A stretch of DNA of 64,000 nt. It comes from CAIXZV01 sp963697365 (GTDB taxonomy: Bacteria; Chloroflexota; Limnocylindria; Limnocylindrales; CSP1-4). The position numbers and the translations under genes are program-made. Each line of letters begins with the position of its first letter. Position 1 is the first letter of the stretch. Location: the NCBI GenBank assembly GCA_963697365.1, contig CAVONT010000007.1, positions 1 to 64,000 on the forward strand, in the 5' to 3' direction. Positions 56,366-64,000 of the stretch are shown here, piece after piece. The notes beneath the pieces are model-generated. The model was given only the letters and a program-made list of their open reading frames with translations. It made no database searches and was not told the origin of the DNA.

Positions 56366-56851
56366 CTACTTCGCCGCCAGGATCTCCGGCGGCACGATGA
56401 ACCGGAGCGTGCCTCGCCCGGGCAGGAGTGCGCCGCCCTCGAAGTCGACGCGAGCGAGGGCTCCCTTGCGCATCGGCACGTACGCGATGCCGGTCATCTC
56501 GCCGAGGACCTCGGAGAAGTCCGGGTCGTGGCCGACGATGCACGGCCGGACCGCCGGCCCGGCAGCCAGCAGGATCTCGGTGAGGATGTCCGTGTCGAGA
56601 GGCCCGGCCAGCCGCCGGTCCACCACCACCCCCACCTTGAGCGCCCTGGCCACGATCTGCGCGGTCTCGGCGGCTCGCACCTTGGGTGACGTGATGAGCA
56701 GGTCCGGCGCCTCGTCCGCGCTCTTGAGAAGGTGGGCGACGCGCTCGGCCTGGCCGATGCCCTTCTCGGTCAGGGGCCGCTCGGCGTCGTCGCCGCGCCA
56801 CTTCGCCGGGTCGCCGGCGTGGGCATGACGGAGCAGGTACAGGGCGATCAT
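56366..56851 (-). CDS. sixA: SixA-like phosphohistidine phosphatase
   Basis: 161 residues, histidine-phosphatase superfamily. The catalytic LYLLRHAHAGD at the N-terminus and the second histidine in CIVGHDPDFSEVLGEM are clear; LTEKGIGQAERVAHLL is the SixA-type helix. SixA dephosphorylates phosphohistidine on signalling or PTS-type proteins. It lies 16 bp downstream of phoU and may be part of the phosphate operon. Confidence 0.9.
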   Translation of the reverse strand: MIALYLLRHAHAGDPAKWRGDDAERPLTEKGIGQAERVAHLLKSADEAPDLLITSPKVRAAETAQIVARALKVGVVVDRRLAGPLDTDILTEILLAAGPAVRPCIVGHDPDFSEVLGEMTGIAYVPMRKGALARVDFEGGALLPGRGTLRFIVPPEILAAK

Positions 56852-56867
56852 GGCGCGCCGCCTTTCC

Positions 56868-57647
56868 TCAGGGATTGAGATCCTCCACCTCGCCCGAGGC
56901 GAGGAACACGATGTCCTCGGCGACGTTGGTCACCCGGTCGCCGATGCGCTCCAGGTAGTGCGACGCGAACAGGATCCGGGCGCCGGCATCGACGTTCGCC
57001 GGGTCCTGGCGCATCAGGTCGAGCACCTCGTCGAAGATGCGGTGGTAGAGGTCGTCCACGGCGTCATCGAGGGCGGCGACACGTCGTGCCTCGACCTCGT
57101 CCACGTCCACGAGCGCCCGCACGATCCCGCCCGTCAGCTCGGCCACCTTCTCGCCCAGCTGCGGCAGCAGCACGTAGTCCTTGAGCGGCGCGTAGGGGGC
57201 CAGCTTGCGGGCCTGCTTGGCCACGGAGCCCGCATGGTCGCCCATGCGCTCCAGCTCGTAGCTGACATGGTCGAGCGTGAGCAGGTAGCGCAGGTCGCGG
57301 GCGACGGGGTTCTGGGTGGCGATGACCGCGGCGATCATGGCCGTCGCCTTGCGCTGCAGCTCGTTGATCATCCGGTCGTCGATGATGACCTTCATCGCCG
57401 CGTCCGCGTCGTGCGCGACGAGCGCGTCGATGGCCGCGTGGATCTGCGACTCCACGAGGGAGCCCATCCGCAGGACGTTGTCCTTGATCTCGCCGATCTC
57501 ACGGTCGTACGTGCTGCGGATCCCGTGCGTGGGGAGGAAGCCCGGCCCGGGGTTCTCGATGGGGTGGGCGGGCGAGAGGTCGTCGAAGCTGCCGCCGAAG
57601 GCGTCGGCCACGTGCGGGCCGGAACCGTGCTGGTCGTCCATGTGCAT
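56868..57647 (-). CDS. phoU: PhoU phosphate signalling protein
   Basis: 259 residues, two PhoU three-helix repeats (YDREIGEIKDNVLRMGSLVE, with the metal motif ELERMGDHAGSVAKQA, and DLYHRIFDEVLDLM with YLERIGDRVTNVAEDIVF). A 40-residue N-terminal extension rich in His, Gly and Pro is unusual. PhoU links Pst transport state to the PhoR kinase. Ten bp downstream of pstB. Confidence 0.95.
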   Translation of the reverse strand: MHMDDQHGSGPHVADAFGGSFDDLSPAHPIENPGPGFLPTHGIRSTYDREIGEIKDNVLRMGSLVESQIHAAIDALVAHDADAAMKVIIDDRMINELQRKATAMIAAVIATQNPVARDLRYLLTLDHVSYELERMGDHAGSVAKQARKLAPYAPLKDYVLLPQLGEKVAELTGGIVRALVDVDEVEARRVAALDDAVDDLYHRIFDEVLDLMRQDPANVDAGARILFASHYLERIGDRVTNVAEDIVFLASGEVEDLNP

Positions 57648-57657
57648 CCTCCGCCGC

Positions 57658-58566
57658 TCAGCCGAACCGGCCCGAGACGTAGTCCTCGGTCAGCTTGCTC
57701 TTGGGGTTGGTGAAGATCTGCAGCGTCGGGCCCTCCTCGACGACGTACCCCGCCCGGTCATCGGCCATGTTCATGAACACGGTGTAGTCCGAGGCACGGG
57801 CGGCCTGCTGCATGTTGTGGGTCACGATGATGATCGTGTACTGCTCCTTGAGCTCGAACATCAGCTCCTCGATCTGCAGCGTGGAGCGCGGATCGAGCGC
57901 GGAGCACGGCTCGTCCATGAGGATGACATCCGGGTTCGTGGCGATGGCGCGTGCAATGCACAGGCGCTGCTGCTGGCCGCCCGAGAGTGCCAGGCCGGAC
58001 TGCTTCAGCTTGTCCTTGACGTCGCCCCACAACGCAGCGCGGCGCAGGCTGCCCTCGACCAGCTCGTCCATGTCGCCCTTGTAGCCGTTGAGCCTGGGCC
58101 CGAAGGCGATGTTGTCGTAGATCGACTTCGGGAACGGGTTCGCCTTCTGGAACACCATGCCGATTCGCCGGCGCACCTCGACGGCGTCGACCTCCTTGTC
58201 GTACAGGTCCACGCCGTGGTAGAGGACCTTGCCCTCCACGCGTGTCCCGGTGATCAGGTCGTTCATGCGGTTGATCGTGCGCAGCAGCGTCGACTTGCCG
58301 CAGCCGGAGGGGCCGATGAGCGCGGTGATCTTCTGGGCCTCGAACGTCAGGTTGACGCCCTTCACGGCCCGGAACTTGGAGTAGAAGAAGTCGAGGCCCT
58401 CGATGGTGATGACCGGGTCGTTCCGGATGTACCCGTCGCCGGACCCGGTGACGTGGATCGGCAGGGCTTGGGATGCCTGCGCCGGGGCCTCGTCGGGGGC
58501 GAGCTCGGGTGCGCGCCCGGTGGCGGGGGGGGTCTCCAGCATTGTGTCTCCGGTGGTCTCGGTCAT
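57658..58566 (-). CDS. pstB: phosphate ABC transporter ATPase
   Basis: About 302 residues including a 45-residue Pro/Ala-rich N-terminal extension. Walker A GPSGCGKSTLLRTINRMNDL is diagnostic of PstB; signature LALSGGQQQRLCIARAIATN, Walker B VILMDEPCSALDPRST. ATG 58566 overlaps the restored pstA stop (TGATG). In the uncorrected sequence pstA and pstB read as one protein because of one extra base at 58587. Confidence 0.95.
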   Translation of the reverse strand: MTETTGDTMLETPPATGRAPELAPDEAPAQASQALPIHVTGSGDGYIRNDPVITIEGLDFFYSKFRAVKGVNLTFEAQKITALIGPSGCGKSTLLRTINRMNDLITGTRVEGKVLYHGVDLYDKEVDAVEVRRRIGMVFQKANPFPKSIYDNIAFGPRLNGYKGDMDELVEGSLRRAALWGDVKDKLKQSGLALSGGQQQRLCIARAIATNPDVILMDEPCSALDPRSTLQIEELMFELKEQYTIIIVTHNMQQAARASDYTVFMNMADDRAGYVVEEGPTLQIFTNPKSKLTEDYVSGRFG

Positions 58567-59508
58567 CACCAGTTCTTCTCGTAGCGAGTTGCGGAGGAGG
58601 ATCGCGATGATGTTCGCGGCGAGCGTGATCACGAGGAGGACGACGATGGCCGCGGCCGCATCGGCCCTGAACGCTTCTTGCGGCTTGCGCGACCAGTCGT
58701 ACACGATCACTGGCAAGGCGGTGTAGCTGCCGGTGAAGAGCGTCGAGATGGAGAGTCCCGAGAACGATCCCAGGACGGCTCCGGCGAGGATGAGCGGGGC
58801 CGTCTCACCGAGCGCCCGTGAGAGCGCGAGGACGGTTCCGGTCAGGATGCCGGGTGCTGCCGACGGGATCACGAGCTGGCGCGTCACCTCCCAGCGCGAT
58901 GCCCCGACACCGTAGCCCGCCTCACGGATCGTGTTCGGCACGGCGCGCAACGCCTCGATGGAGGTGATGATGACGATCGGGAGGACCAGCACGGCGAGGG
59001 TGATCCCGCCGGCCAGGATGTTGCGCCCAGATCCCTTCTCATCCAGCGTGTTCATGAACGCCACGAAGACCGACAGGCCCAGTAGCCCGTACACGACCGA
59101 CGGGACGCCCGCCAGGTTGCGGATGTTGATCTGGATGAAGCGGGTGAGCTTCGTGTCGGCGGCGTACTCCTCGAGGTAGATCGCGGTCGCCAGGCCGAAC
59201 GGAAAGGCAAGGACTGCCACGATGGCCGCGAGGATGGCCGTGCCGACGAGCCCTTGGACAATCCCGGCCTTGGCTGGGTTCGACGACAGCGGCGAGGTCA
59301 GGAACCCCACACCGCGATCGGCGAACACGGGCATGGCCCGGCTCAGCACGTCTGCGATGAGGATGAACAGGATCGCGAGCGACAGCAGGAGGCTGCCGAG
59401 GAGCAGGGCCTGGAAGACGTAGCCCCAGACGTCACGCCGCCCGCTGCCAGTGATCCCAGCACGCACGCTCGCGCTCGTGACGGCGGCGGAGGAGCCGATG
59501 GAAGACAT
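58566..59508 (-). CDS. pstA: phosphate ABC transporter permease PstA (stop lost by one extra base)
   Basis: About 313 residues, six helices. GTAILAAIVAVLAFPFGLAT, the EAA-type loop EALRAVPNTIREAGYGVGAS and LALSRALGETAPLILAGAVL are typical. The frame runs into pstB without a stop; removing a T (coding strand) at 58587 gives LRN-RYEKNW followed by TGA, a normal PstA ending that overlaps the pstB ATG. So the apparent PstA-PstB fusion is very probably an artefact. Confidence 0.9.
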
Positions 59509-59519
59509 CGTCAAGCTCC

Positions 59520-60449
59520 CTAGTACTTCTGCCGGGCGCGTCGCACGAACGCGTCGCCCACGACGTTCAGGACCAGCGTGAAGACGAACAGCAGGAACCC
59601 CACGAAGAACAGGCTCTGGAACGCGGCCGAGTTGCCGGTCACCTGGTCGCTGCCGGTCGCCAGCGTGACCATCGCGGAGGTCATCGTGCCCCCCGGATCG
59701 AGCGGGTTGAGCGTCCGTGCCTGCGGCGCCCCGGCGGCCACCGCGACCACCATCGTCTCCCCGATGGCGCGGCTGGTCGCGAGGATCAGGGCGGCGACGA
59801 TGCCCGAGATCGCGGCTGGGAACACGACCCGGATTGAGGTGGTGATCCTCCTCGCGCCGAGCCCGTAGGAGGCCTCGCGCAGGTTCTGGGGAACGGCCCG
59901 CATGGCGTCCTCGGCGACCGATGCGACGAGGGGGATCGACAGGATCCCCACGCCGAGCCCGGCGGCCGCGAGGTTGAACGAGCTCGCGTCCTCGAACAGG
60001 GGCTTGATCAGCGTCGGCGTCAGCAGCGTGAGGGCAAAGAACCCTAGGACGACACTGGGAATGCCCGCGAGGACCTCGAGGACCGGCTTCACGGTCTTGC
60101 GGAACCTCGGCGTGGCGTACTCGGAGAGGTAGATCGCGGAGAACAGGCCGATGGGCGTGGCGATCAGCATGGCGATCACCGTGACGATCAGCGTCCCGAT
60201 CACGATGGTGGCGACGTCGAAGATGCCGCGCCGCGGGAACCATCCGATGCCGAACAGCTGGCCGAGTTCGATCTGCGACAGGAAGCTGATCGCCTCGACG
60301 AGGACCGTCTCGATGATGAACAGGCTGATCAGGATCGTGACCAGCGACGCGGCGAGGAACAGGCCTCGGACGATCGTCTCGCGACGCCGCCGTGCTCCGC
60401 TGCCCCGCAGCGATATCCCGGCCGGGAGGGCCGGACTTGCCTGCGCCAT
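59520..60449 (-). CDS. pstC: phosphate ABC transporter permease PstC
   Basis: 309 residues, intact, six helices. Signatures: GTLIVTVIAMLIATPIGLFS, YLSEYATPRFRKTVKPVLEV, AMRAVPQNLREASYGLGARR and TSRAIGETMVVAVAAG. Pairs with PstA to form the phosphate channel. 11 bp upstream of pstA; separated from pstS by a stem-loop. Confidence 0.95.
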   Translation of the reverse strand: MAQASPALPAGISLRGSGARRRRETIVRGLFLAASLVTILISLFIIETVLVEAISFLSQIELGQLFGIGWFPRRGIFDVATIVIGTLIVTVIAMLIATPIGLFSAIYLSEYATPRFRKTVKPVLEVLAGIPSVVLGFFALTLLTPTLIKPLFEDASSFNLAAAGLGVGILSIPLVASVAEDAMRAVPQNLREASYGLGARRITTSIRVVFPAAISGIVAALILATSRAIGETMVVAVAAGAPQARTLNPLDPGGTMTSAMVTLATGSDQVTGNSAAFQSLFFVGFLLFVFTLVLNVVGDAFVRRARQKY

Positions 60450-60501
60450 GGAGGACTGCTCCGCTTCGTTGGAGATGGGCCGTGTCCGGCCCTCAGGATA
60501 G

Positions 60502-60540
60502 GCGAACGGGCCGGCCCCCGAAGAGGTCCGACCCGTTCGC
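60502..60540 (-). terminator. stem-loop between pstS and pstC
   Basis: GCGAACGGG (60502-60510) pairs with 60532-60540, with a partly paired 21-nt loop. Located 15 bp after the pstS stop. As in the sugar ABC operon, it probably limits read-through so that binding protein exceeds permease. Confidence 0.65.
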
Positions 60541-60554
60541 TGAGGAGGAGAGAG

Positions 60555-61633
60555 CTACTTGGCCGCCTCCCAGGCCGAGCGGGACTCGGCGAGGGCTTCG
60601 GGGGTGAGGTTGACGTACGGCACGGTCTCGAGGACCGAGGCGATCGTGCCGTCAGCAAGGTAGTAGTCGACGTAGGCGCTGACGGCTGCATTCTCAGCGG
60701 CCTTGGCCTTGTTCACGTAGATGTACAGGGCCCGGGAGAGCGGGTAGGACCCGTCCGCGATGGTCTCCGCGGTGGGCGCGACGCACTCGCCGTTGGCCTC
60801 CTTGGCGACCGCGATCTCGTTCACCTTGTCCTTGTTCTCCTCGGCGAAGGCGAAGCCCACCCACCCGAGCGAGGTGTCACTTCCGGCGATGCCGTCGATG
60901 ATCGCGTTGTCATTGGCGGAGGCGGTGTAGTCGGGCCGGGTGTTGGGCTCCTGGCCCCGCGCCTCAGCGATCTTGGCGATCGCGAGCTCGACGAAGCTGT
61001 CGAAGGTGCCCGACTCCTCGCCGGGGCCCGTGATGACCAGGTCGGCGTCCGGAAGCGTGGTGTTGGATCCGAGCTCCATGGCGATGGCCGCCCCGTCGCT
61101 CCACTTCGCGAAGCCGGTGGACTCGGGGCCGATGAGGGCGTAGATGTCCGGGAAGCTGAGGCATGCGACGGCCGTGTTGTTGACCGACGTCAGGACCGAC
61201 ATGCCGTCGATCGCCACCTTGAGCTCAACGTACTCGATCCCGGCGTCGGCGCACAGCTGCGCCTCTTCGTCCTTGATCTTGCGCGACGCGTTGGAGATGT
61301 CGGTCTCCCCCGCGCAGAACCGCTTGAAGCCATCACCGGTGCCGGGGCCCGTGACCTCGGCGTTGAAGTCGGGGTTCAGTTCCTTGAAGGCCTCGGCAAC
61401 GCCGAACGAGATGGGCTCGACGGTGGACGAGCCGGAGACGACGATCGCGCCCGCGACGCTGCCACCGGCGGCCTGGCTCTCGGCCGGCGCGTCAGTGGCC
61501 ATGGGCGCGTCGGTGGCGGCCGCGCCCTCAGTGGCGGCCGGCGCGGTAGTTGCACCTGATCCGCCGCACGCAGCGACGAACATGCGGCGGCGAGCGTCAT
61601 GCCTGCAATGCGCTTGGGGGTGGTGAGCGTCAC
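60555..61633 (-). CDS. pstS: phosphate-binding lipoprotein PstS, frameshift in signal peptide
   Basis: About 360 residues. Lipobox FVAACGGSG, a Thr/Ala/Pro spacer, then VVSGSSTVEPISFGVAEAF with the phosphate-binding serine/threonine loop, GTGDGFKRFCAGETDISNAS and PGEESGTFDSFVELAIAK. GTG 61633 after GGAGGAA gives a proper signal peptide (VTLTTPKRIAGMTLAAA), but one base is missing near 61585 to join MFVAAC. Without correction, TTG 61638-61640 must be used with a non-hydrophobic leader. Confidence 0.92.
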
Positions 61634-61743
61634 TCGACAATTCCTCCAGATGACGACCGGCACTCGCGCGCCGCAGGGTCGTCGGATTGCTCTCTTGCAG
61701 CCGACACCATCGAGCGTCTGGGTCAACGGGGCATTCCCGGCAT

Positions 61744-61804
61744 GTAAACGTTCGGTAATCGCGGTGGCCCTTTCACGAGGCGCCCGCGTTTACAGATTGC
61801 TAAC
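61744..61804. promoter_or_regulatory. PHO-box-like repeats in the pstS/response-regulator divergent region
   Basis: On the plus strand GTAAAC at 61744 and GTAATC at 61755 are 11 nt apart. On the minus strand GTTAGC (from 61804) and GTAAAC (from 61793) are also 11 nt apart, pointing to pstS. The units match those at 35416-35448. The 215-bp gap is relatively AT-rich here and holds no gene. Confidence 0.65.
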
Positions 61805-61848
61805 CCGACTCCAACGAGTCGTTGATCGGCCGCCGCCACCCTTCCGCA

Positions 61849-62595
61849 ATGGTCAGCCTGCCCGATCACCGTGCACGTTCCCAAGCGGCGATGCCGCCTG
61901 CGACCCGGCGCACGCGCCCGACCTGGCTCATCCTGGCCGGTGAGGACCGAGCGTTCGACGCCGCTGCCCTCGCGCTGGGTGCTGACGTGGTCATCACCAG
62001 TGACGTTGAGGAGTTCCTCCGTCAGATGGCACACGTACGGCCACGTATCGTCGTCTGCGCGGAGCCGCACGCGGACGCCACGATCCTCGAGGCCGTGATC
62101 CGCGAGCGCCGTCGGCGACCAGGGATGCGCGCCGTCCACCTTGCTCCACCCGACGCGGTGGCGCGCCGCCTGGAGGCGCTCGCCTCCGGTTTCGATGACG
62201 CTCTGTCGACGGCGATCCCGGCCGCTGAGCTGGCTGGTCGCCTCAGCTGGCTCGACGCACGCGCCGGCGCTGGGCGAACCCAGGAGACGGCCCTGCCCAT
62301 CACCGATGACCTGGTCCTCGACCTCGAGGCCCACGCCCTCTGGCGCAACGAGTTGCAGGTCCACCTGCGGCCGAAGGAGTACGCCCTGCTGCGACTTCTC
62401 GCCTCGAACCCGGGGCGGGCGATGAGCCGTCCGGACCTCCTGCGCCTCGTGTGGGGCCCGGACCGGTCGGCGGACAGCCGCACGGTGGACGTCCACATCC
62501 GGTGGCTGCGGGCGAAGATCGAGCCCGATCCCGACCACGCCCTGCACCTCGTCACGGTCCGCGGCATCGGCTACCGCTTCGACCCGCCCCGGTAG
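61849..62595 (+). CDS. OmpR-family regulator with degenerate receiver
   Basis: 248 residues. The winged-helix domain is canonical (HLRPKEYALLRLLASNPGRA, VWGPDRSADSRTVDVHIRWL, VRGIGYRFDPPR). The receiver-like half lacks the key residues: the phospho-acceptor position reads VVCAEPHAD, the conserved Thr position is HLAPPD and the Lys position is GFDDALSTAI. It therefore probably works without phosphorylation, like other atypical OmpR regulators. Divergent from pstS across PHO-box-like repeats, so it is likely to control pst. Confidence 0.82.
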   Translation: MVSLPDHRARSQAAMPPATRRTRPTWLILAGEDRAFDAAALALGADVVITSDVEEFLRQMAHVRPRIVVCAEPHADATILEAVIRERRRRPGMRAVHLAPPDAVARRLEALASGFDDALSTAIPAAELAGRLSWLDARAGAGRTQETALPITDDLVLDLEAHALWRNELQVHLRPKEYALLRLLASNPGRAMSRPDLLRLVWGPDRSADSRTVDVHIRWLRAKIEPDPDHALHLVTVRGIGYRFDPPR

Positions 62596-62652
62596 CGCCC
62601 CGCCACCCCGCGGAGCGTCCGCGTCGATCTCGGGTCTGCGGTCGGGCAGCGG

Positions 62653-63051
62653 TCAGCGGTCGGTCAACGCTCCCGCGCGCTCGATCGCCGCCCGTCGGGC
62701 CTCCTCGGCGCCTGAGAGCTTGCGGTAGGCCTCATCGAGCCGGTCTCCGGCATCCTCGGTGGAGTCGTCGCCGAAGCCCGCTGCCACGACATCGCGCAGG
62801 TGGGTCGCGTAGGCCTCCAGGCCGAGCAGCTCGTAGGCGGTGATTGCCGGGGCGATGAGGTAGTCGTCCTCGTTGGCGAAGACGAGGTACCAGCCTCCGT
62901 CGGCAAGCTCCTCCTCGAGCTCGCGCGTCACGTAGATGGCGCGATCGAGCGGGGTGAGCGACACGAACACATCGTCGTTGTCGTCGCCAGAGTCCCTGTC
63001 CCAGACCAGCTCGCGGATCCGCGTGTACTCGGCCTGGACGATGACGTCCAC
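62653..63051 (-). CDS. DMP19 / DUF4375-family protein
   Basis: 132 residues, starting GTG 63051. The acidic N-terminal half and the motif WYLVFANEDDYLIAPAITAY followed by LLGLEAYATHLRDVV match the DMP19 (DUF4375) family; an acidic protein of this fold mimics DNA in Neisseria, but most members have no known role. 57 bp from the convergent regulator gene. Confidence 0.75.
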   Translation of the reverse strand: MDVIVQAEYTRIRELVWDRDSGDDNDDVFVSLTPLDRAIYVTRELEEELADGGWYLVFANEDDYLIAPAITAYELLGLEAYATHLRDVVAAGFGDDSTEDAGDRLDEAYRKLSGAEEARRAAIERAGALTDR

Positions 63052-63139
63052 CTTGGTTCAACCCCAGCGGACCGGATGGCCCGGTTCAAGCACCCGCCAT
63101 TGTCGGACGCAGCCCGGCTTGCGCGTGCGGTGAGTTTGG

Positions 63140-63628
63140 TTAACGCGCCGCTGATTCCTGCTTGGCCGCCTGGCGTGTGATCGTCCGCTCGAGGTGGGCG
63201 GAGAAGTCGGGGGCGGCGCGAACATAGGTCGCGCTCTCGAGGAGAGGCGATGAGATCATGAAGTCCGCGGAGGCGAGGTCGCACGCGACCGGGATGTTCC
63301 AGACGACGGCGATCCGCAGGAGCGCCTTGACGTCTGGGTCGTGCGGCTGGGGTTCGAGCGGATCCCAGAAGAACACGAGCAGGTCGATGTGGCCCTCGGC
63401 GATCAGCGCGCCCAGCTGCTGGTCGCCGCCCAGCGGCCCGCTGTTGAGCTGGCGCACCGGGACCTCGAGTGCCTCCTCGAGCAGGCGGCCGGTCGTGCCG
63501 GTTGCCACCAGGTCGTGCCGGCGCAGCAGGTCCACGTTGAACCTGGCCCAATCGATGAGGTCCTGCTTCTCGTTGTCATGGGCGACAAGCCCGATGGTCT
63601 TGCGCACGGGTTGCGGTGTACGGGTCAT
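63140..63628 (-). CDS. mgsA: methylglyoxal synthase
   Basis: 162 residues. IGLVAHDNEKQDLIDWARFN is the MgsA N-terminus; ATGTTGRLLEEALEVPVRQL, NSGPLGGDQQLGALIAEGHI (catalytic Asp in GGDQQ) and LLVFFWDPLEPQPHDPDVKA are diagnostic. Converts dihydroxyacetone phosphate to methylglyoxal and phosphate, a bypass favoured when phosphate is scarce, which suits the neighbouring pst locus. ATG 63628 follows GAGGAAC. Confidence 0.93.
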   Translation of the reverse strand: MTRTPQPVRKTIGLVAHDNEKQDLIDWARFNVDLLRRHDLVATGTTGRLLEEALEVPVRQLNSGPLGGDQQLGALIAEGHIDLLVFFWDPLEPQPHDPDVKALLRIAVVWNIPVACDLASADFMISSPLLESATYVRAAPDFSAHLERTITRQAAKQESAAR

Positions 63629-63707
63629 GTGGCGTTCCTCGGGTGGGGCCAGGTCCCGCCAGGGTGACGAGCGGCGTCCCGTGCAGATCGTAGGACGCCA
63701 GCGGTGC

Positions 63708-63783
63708 CCGGTGGGGTGCCACCCGTCGCCAGATGCGCATCCGGAGGCGTGGCCCACCAGCACTGGTCGCCGGTGGGGTGACA
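63708..63783 (+). repeat. two copies of CCGGTGGGGTGnCA
   Basis: The 14-mer occurs at 63708-63721 and 63770-63783 with one mismatch, in the 217-bp gap between mgsA and the partial gene at the window end. Possibly an operator pair; nothing else is visible in the gap. Confidence 0.4.
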
Positions 63784-63845
63784 GGCAACAGCCTGCTCAC
63801 CGCCCGTTGACATCGGGGAAACGCACCCGCGGCACCGTTCGCTCC

Positions 63846-64000
63846 ATGGATGCCATCGCCACGCCTGCCGCGCCATGCCGCGTGGCTCGTCATGCCCTCG
63901 TCCAGGATCCCGAGTCCCTGGCACGGGCGCTGCGCCATCTCCTGCGCCGGGATGGCGACTATCCCGCGCTGTGGAGGTCGGGCCGCTTCGCTACCGCCGT
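63846..64000 (+). CDS. partial gene of unknown function at window end
   Basis: An open frame from ATG 63846 runs off the window: MDAIATPAAPCRVARHALVQ, then DPESLARALRHLLRRDGDYP and ALWRSGRFATAV. 51 residues are too few to assign a family, and no strong ribosome site precedes the ATG. It could be an N-terminal region of a larger enzyme. Confidence 0.4.
   Translation, partial: MDAIATPAAPCRVARHALVQDPESLARALRHLLRRDGDYPALWRSGRFATA

Noticed and set aside
57658..59508. A novel fused phosphate permease-ATPase
   Set aside because: One extra base at 58587 explains it and yields the expected TGATG overlap between pstA and pstB.

Overview
The window is about 70% G+C with densely packed, mostly co-oriented genes. 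It looks like a free-living bacterium of the Chloroflexota (Limnocylindria-like) or, less likely, an actinobacterium. That placement is an inference from the mix of genes: an F420-type luciferase-like oxidoreductase, two-piece lycopene cyclase genes, an Na+-pumping decarboxylase, MmsA/GguA-type sugar ABC genes and membrane-bound J-domain proteins. I recognised no rRNA, tRNA, CRISPR array, prophage or insertion sequence. A vapBC-type toxin-antitoxin pair is the only clear mobile-type cargo.

Layout. 1-5.5 kb (minus strand): a carotenoid operon with two half-size lycopene cyclases, a UbiA prenyltransferase, a GT2 glycosyltransferase, phytoene desaturase, phytoene synthase and a coupled PlsY-like acyltransferase. 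5.5-9.9 kb: an amide/pyrimidine-type catabolic group (LLM oxidoreductase, nitrilase-family amidohydrolase, class III aminotransferase, ABC ATPase). 10-12 kb: an AhpD-like/methyltransferase fusion and a DUF1801 protein. 12.3-17.2 kb: an arsenic/redox locus (MerR-ArsC fusion, radical SAM/SPASM protein, thioredoxin-like protein, ArsP-type permease, ArsR, TauE exporter). 17.5-21 kb: unknown membrane protein, beta-propeller lipoprotein, toxin-antitoxin pair. 21-25.6 kb: HAD phosphatase, AttH-like lipocalin, arylsulfatase. 25.7-33.4 kb: TelA/XpaC pair, upp, asparaginase, J-domain protein, DtxR regulator, a small membrane protein with an XRE repressor. 33.5-38 kb: gltX, GNAT, PhoB-like regulator, DUF47/PiT phosphate uptake. 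38-41.8 kb: a four-gene methylmalonyl-CoA decarboxylase Na+ pump. 41.8-47.3 kb: proS, J-domain protein, histidine kinase, EEP-family hydrolase, GDPD. 47.3-56.2 kb: an L-arabinose regulon (LacI repressor, araD, araA, sugar ABC transporter, aldose epimerase). 56.4-62.6 kb: sixA, phoU, pstBACS and an atypical response regulator. The window ends with a DMP19 protein, mgsA and a partial gene.

Two points govern the whole annotation. First, more than 30 conserved genes or gene parts carry a single extra base that breaks the frame, including gltX, proS, araA and pstA. Missing bases are rare (about three). Removing one base restores a family-typical protein each time. I treat these as probable consensus errors and give the corrected gene extents; where stop codons are lost, apparent fusions appear (pstA-pstB, HAD-AttH, glycosyltransferase-crtI). 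Second, several regulatory signals can be read directly: 11-nt direct repeats resembling PHO boxes at three phosphate loci, matching LacI operators at two arabinose promoters, a MerR promoter with a 19-bp spacer, an XRE palindrome across a -10 box, and a TAnnnT box 6-8 nt before the start codon of five genes, which suggests leaderless transcripts.

Phosphate is the strongest theme: PhoB-like regulator, PiT with DUF47, Pst with PhoU, a soluble kinase, a second regulator with a degenerate receiver, and PHO-box-like repeats in front of three of these units.
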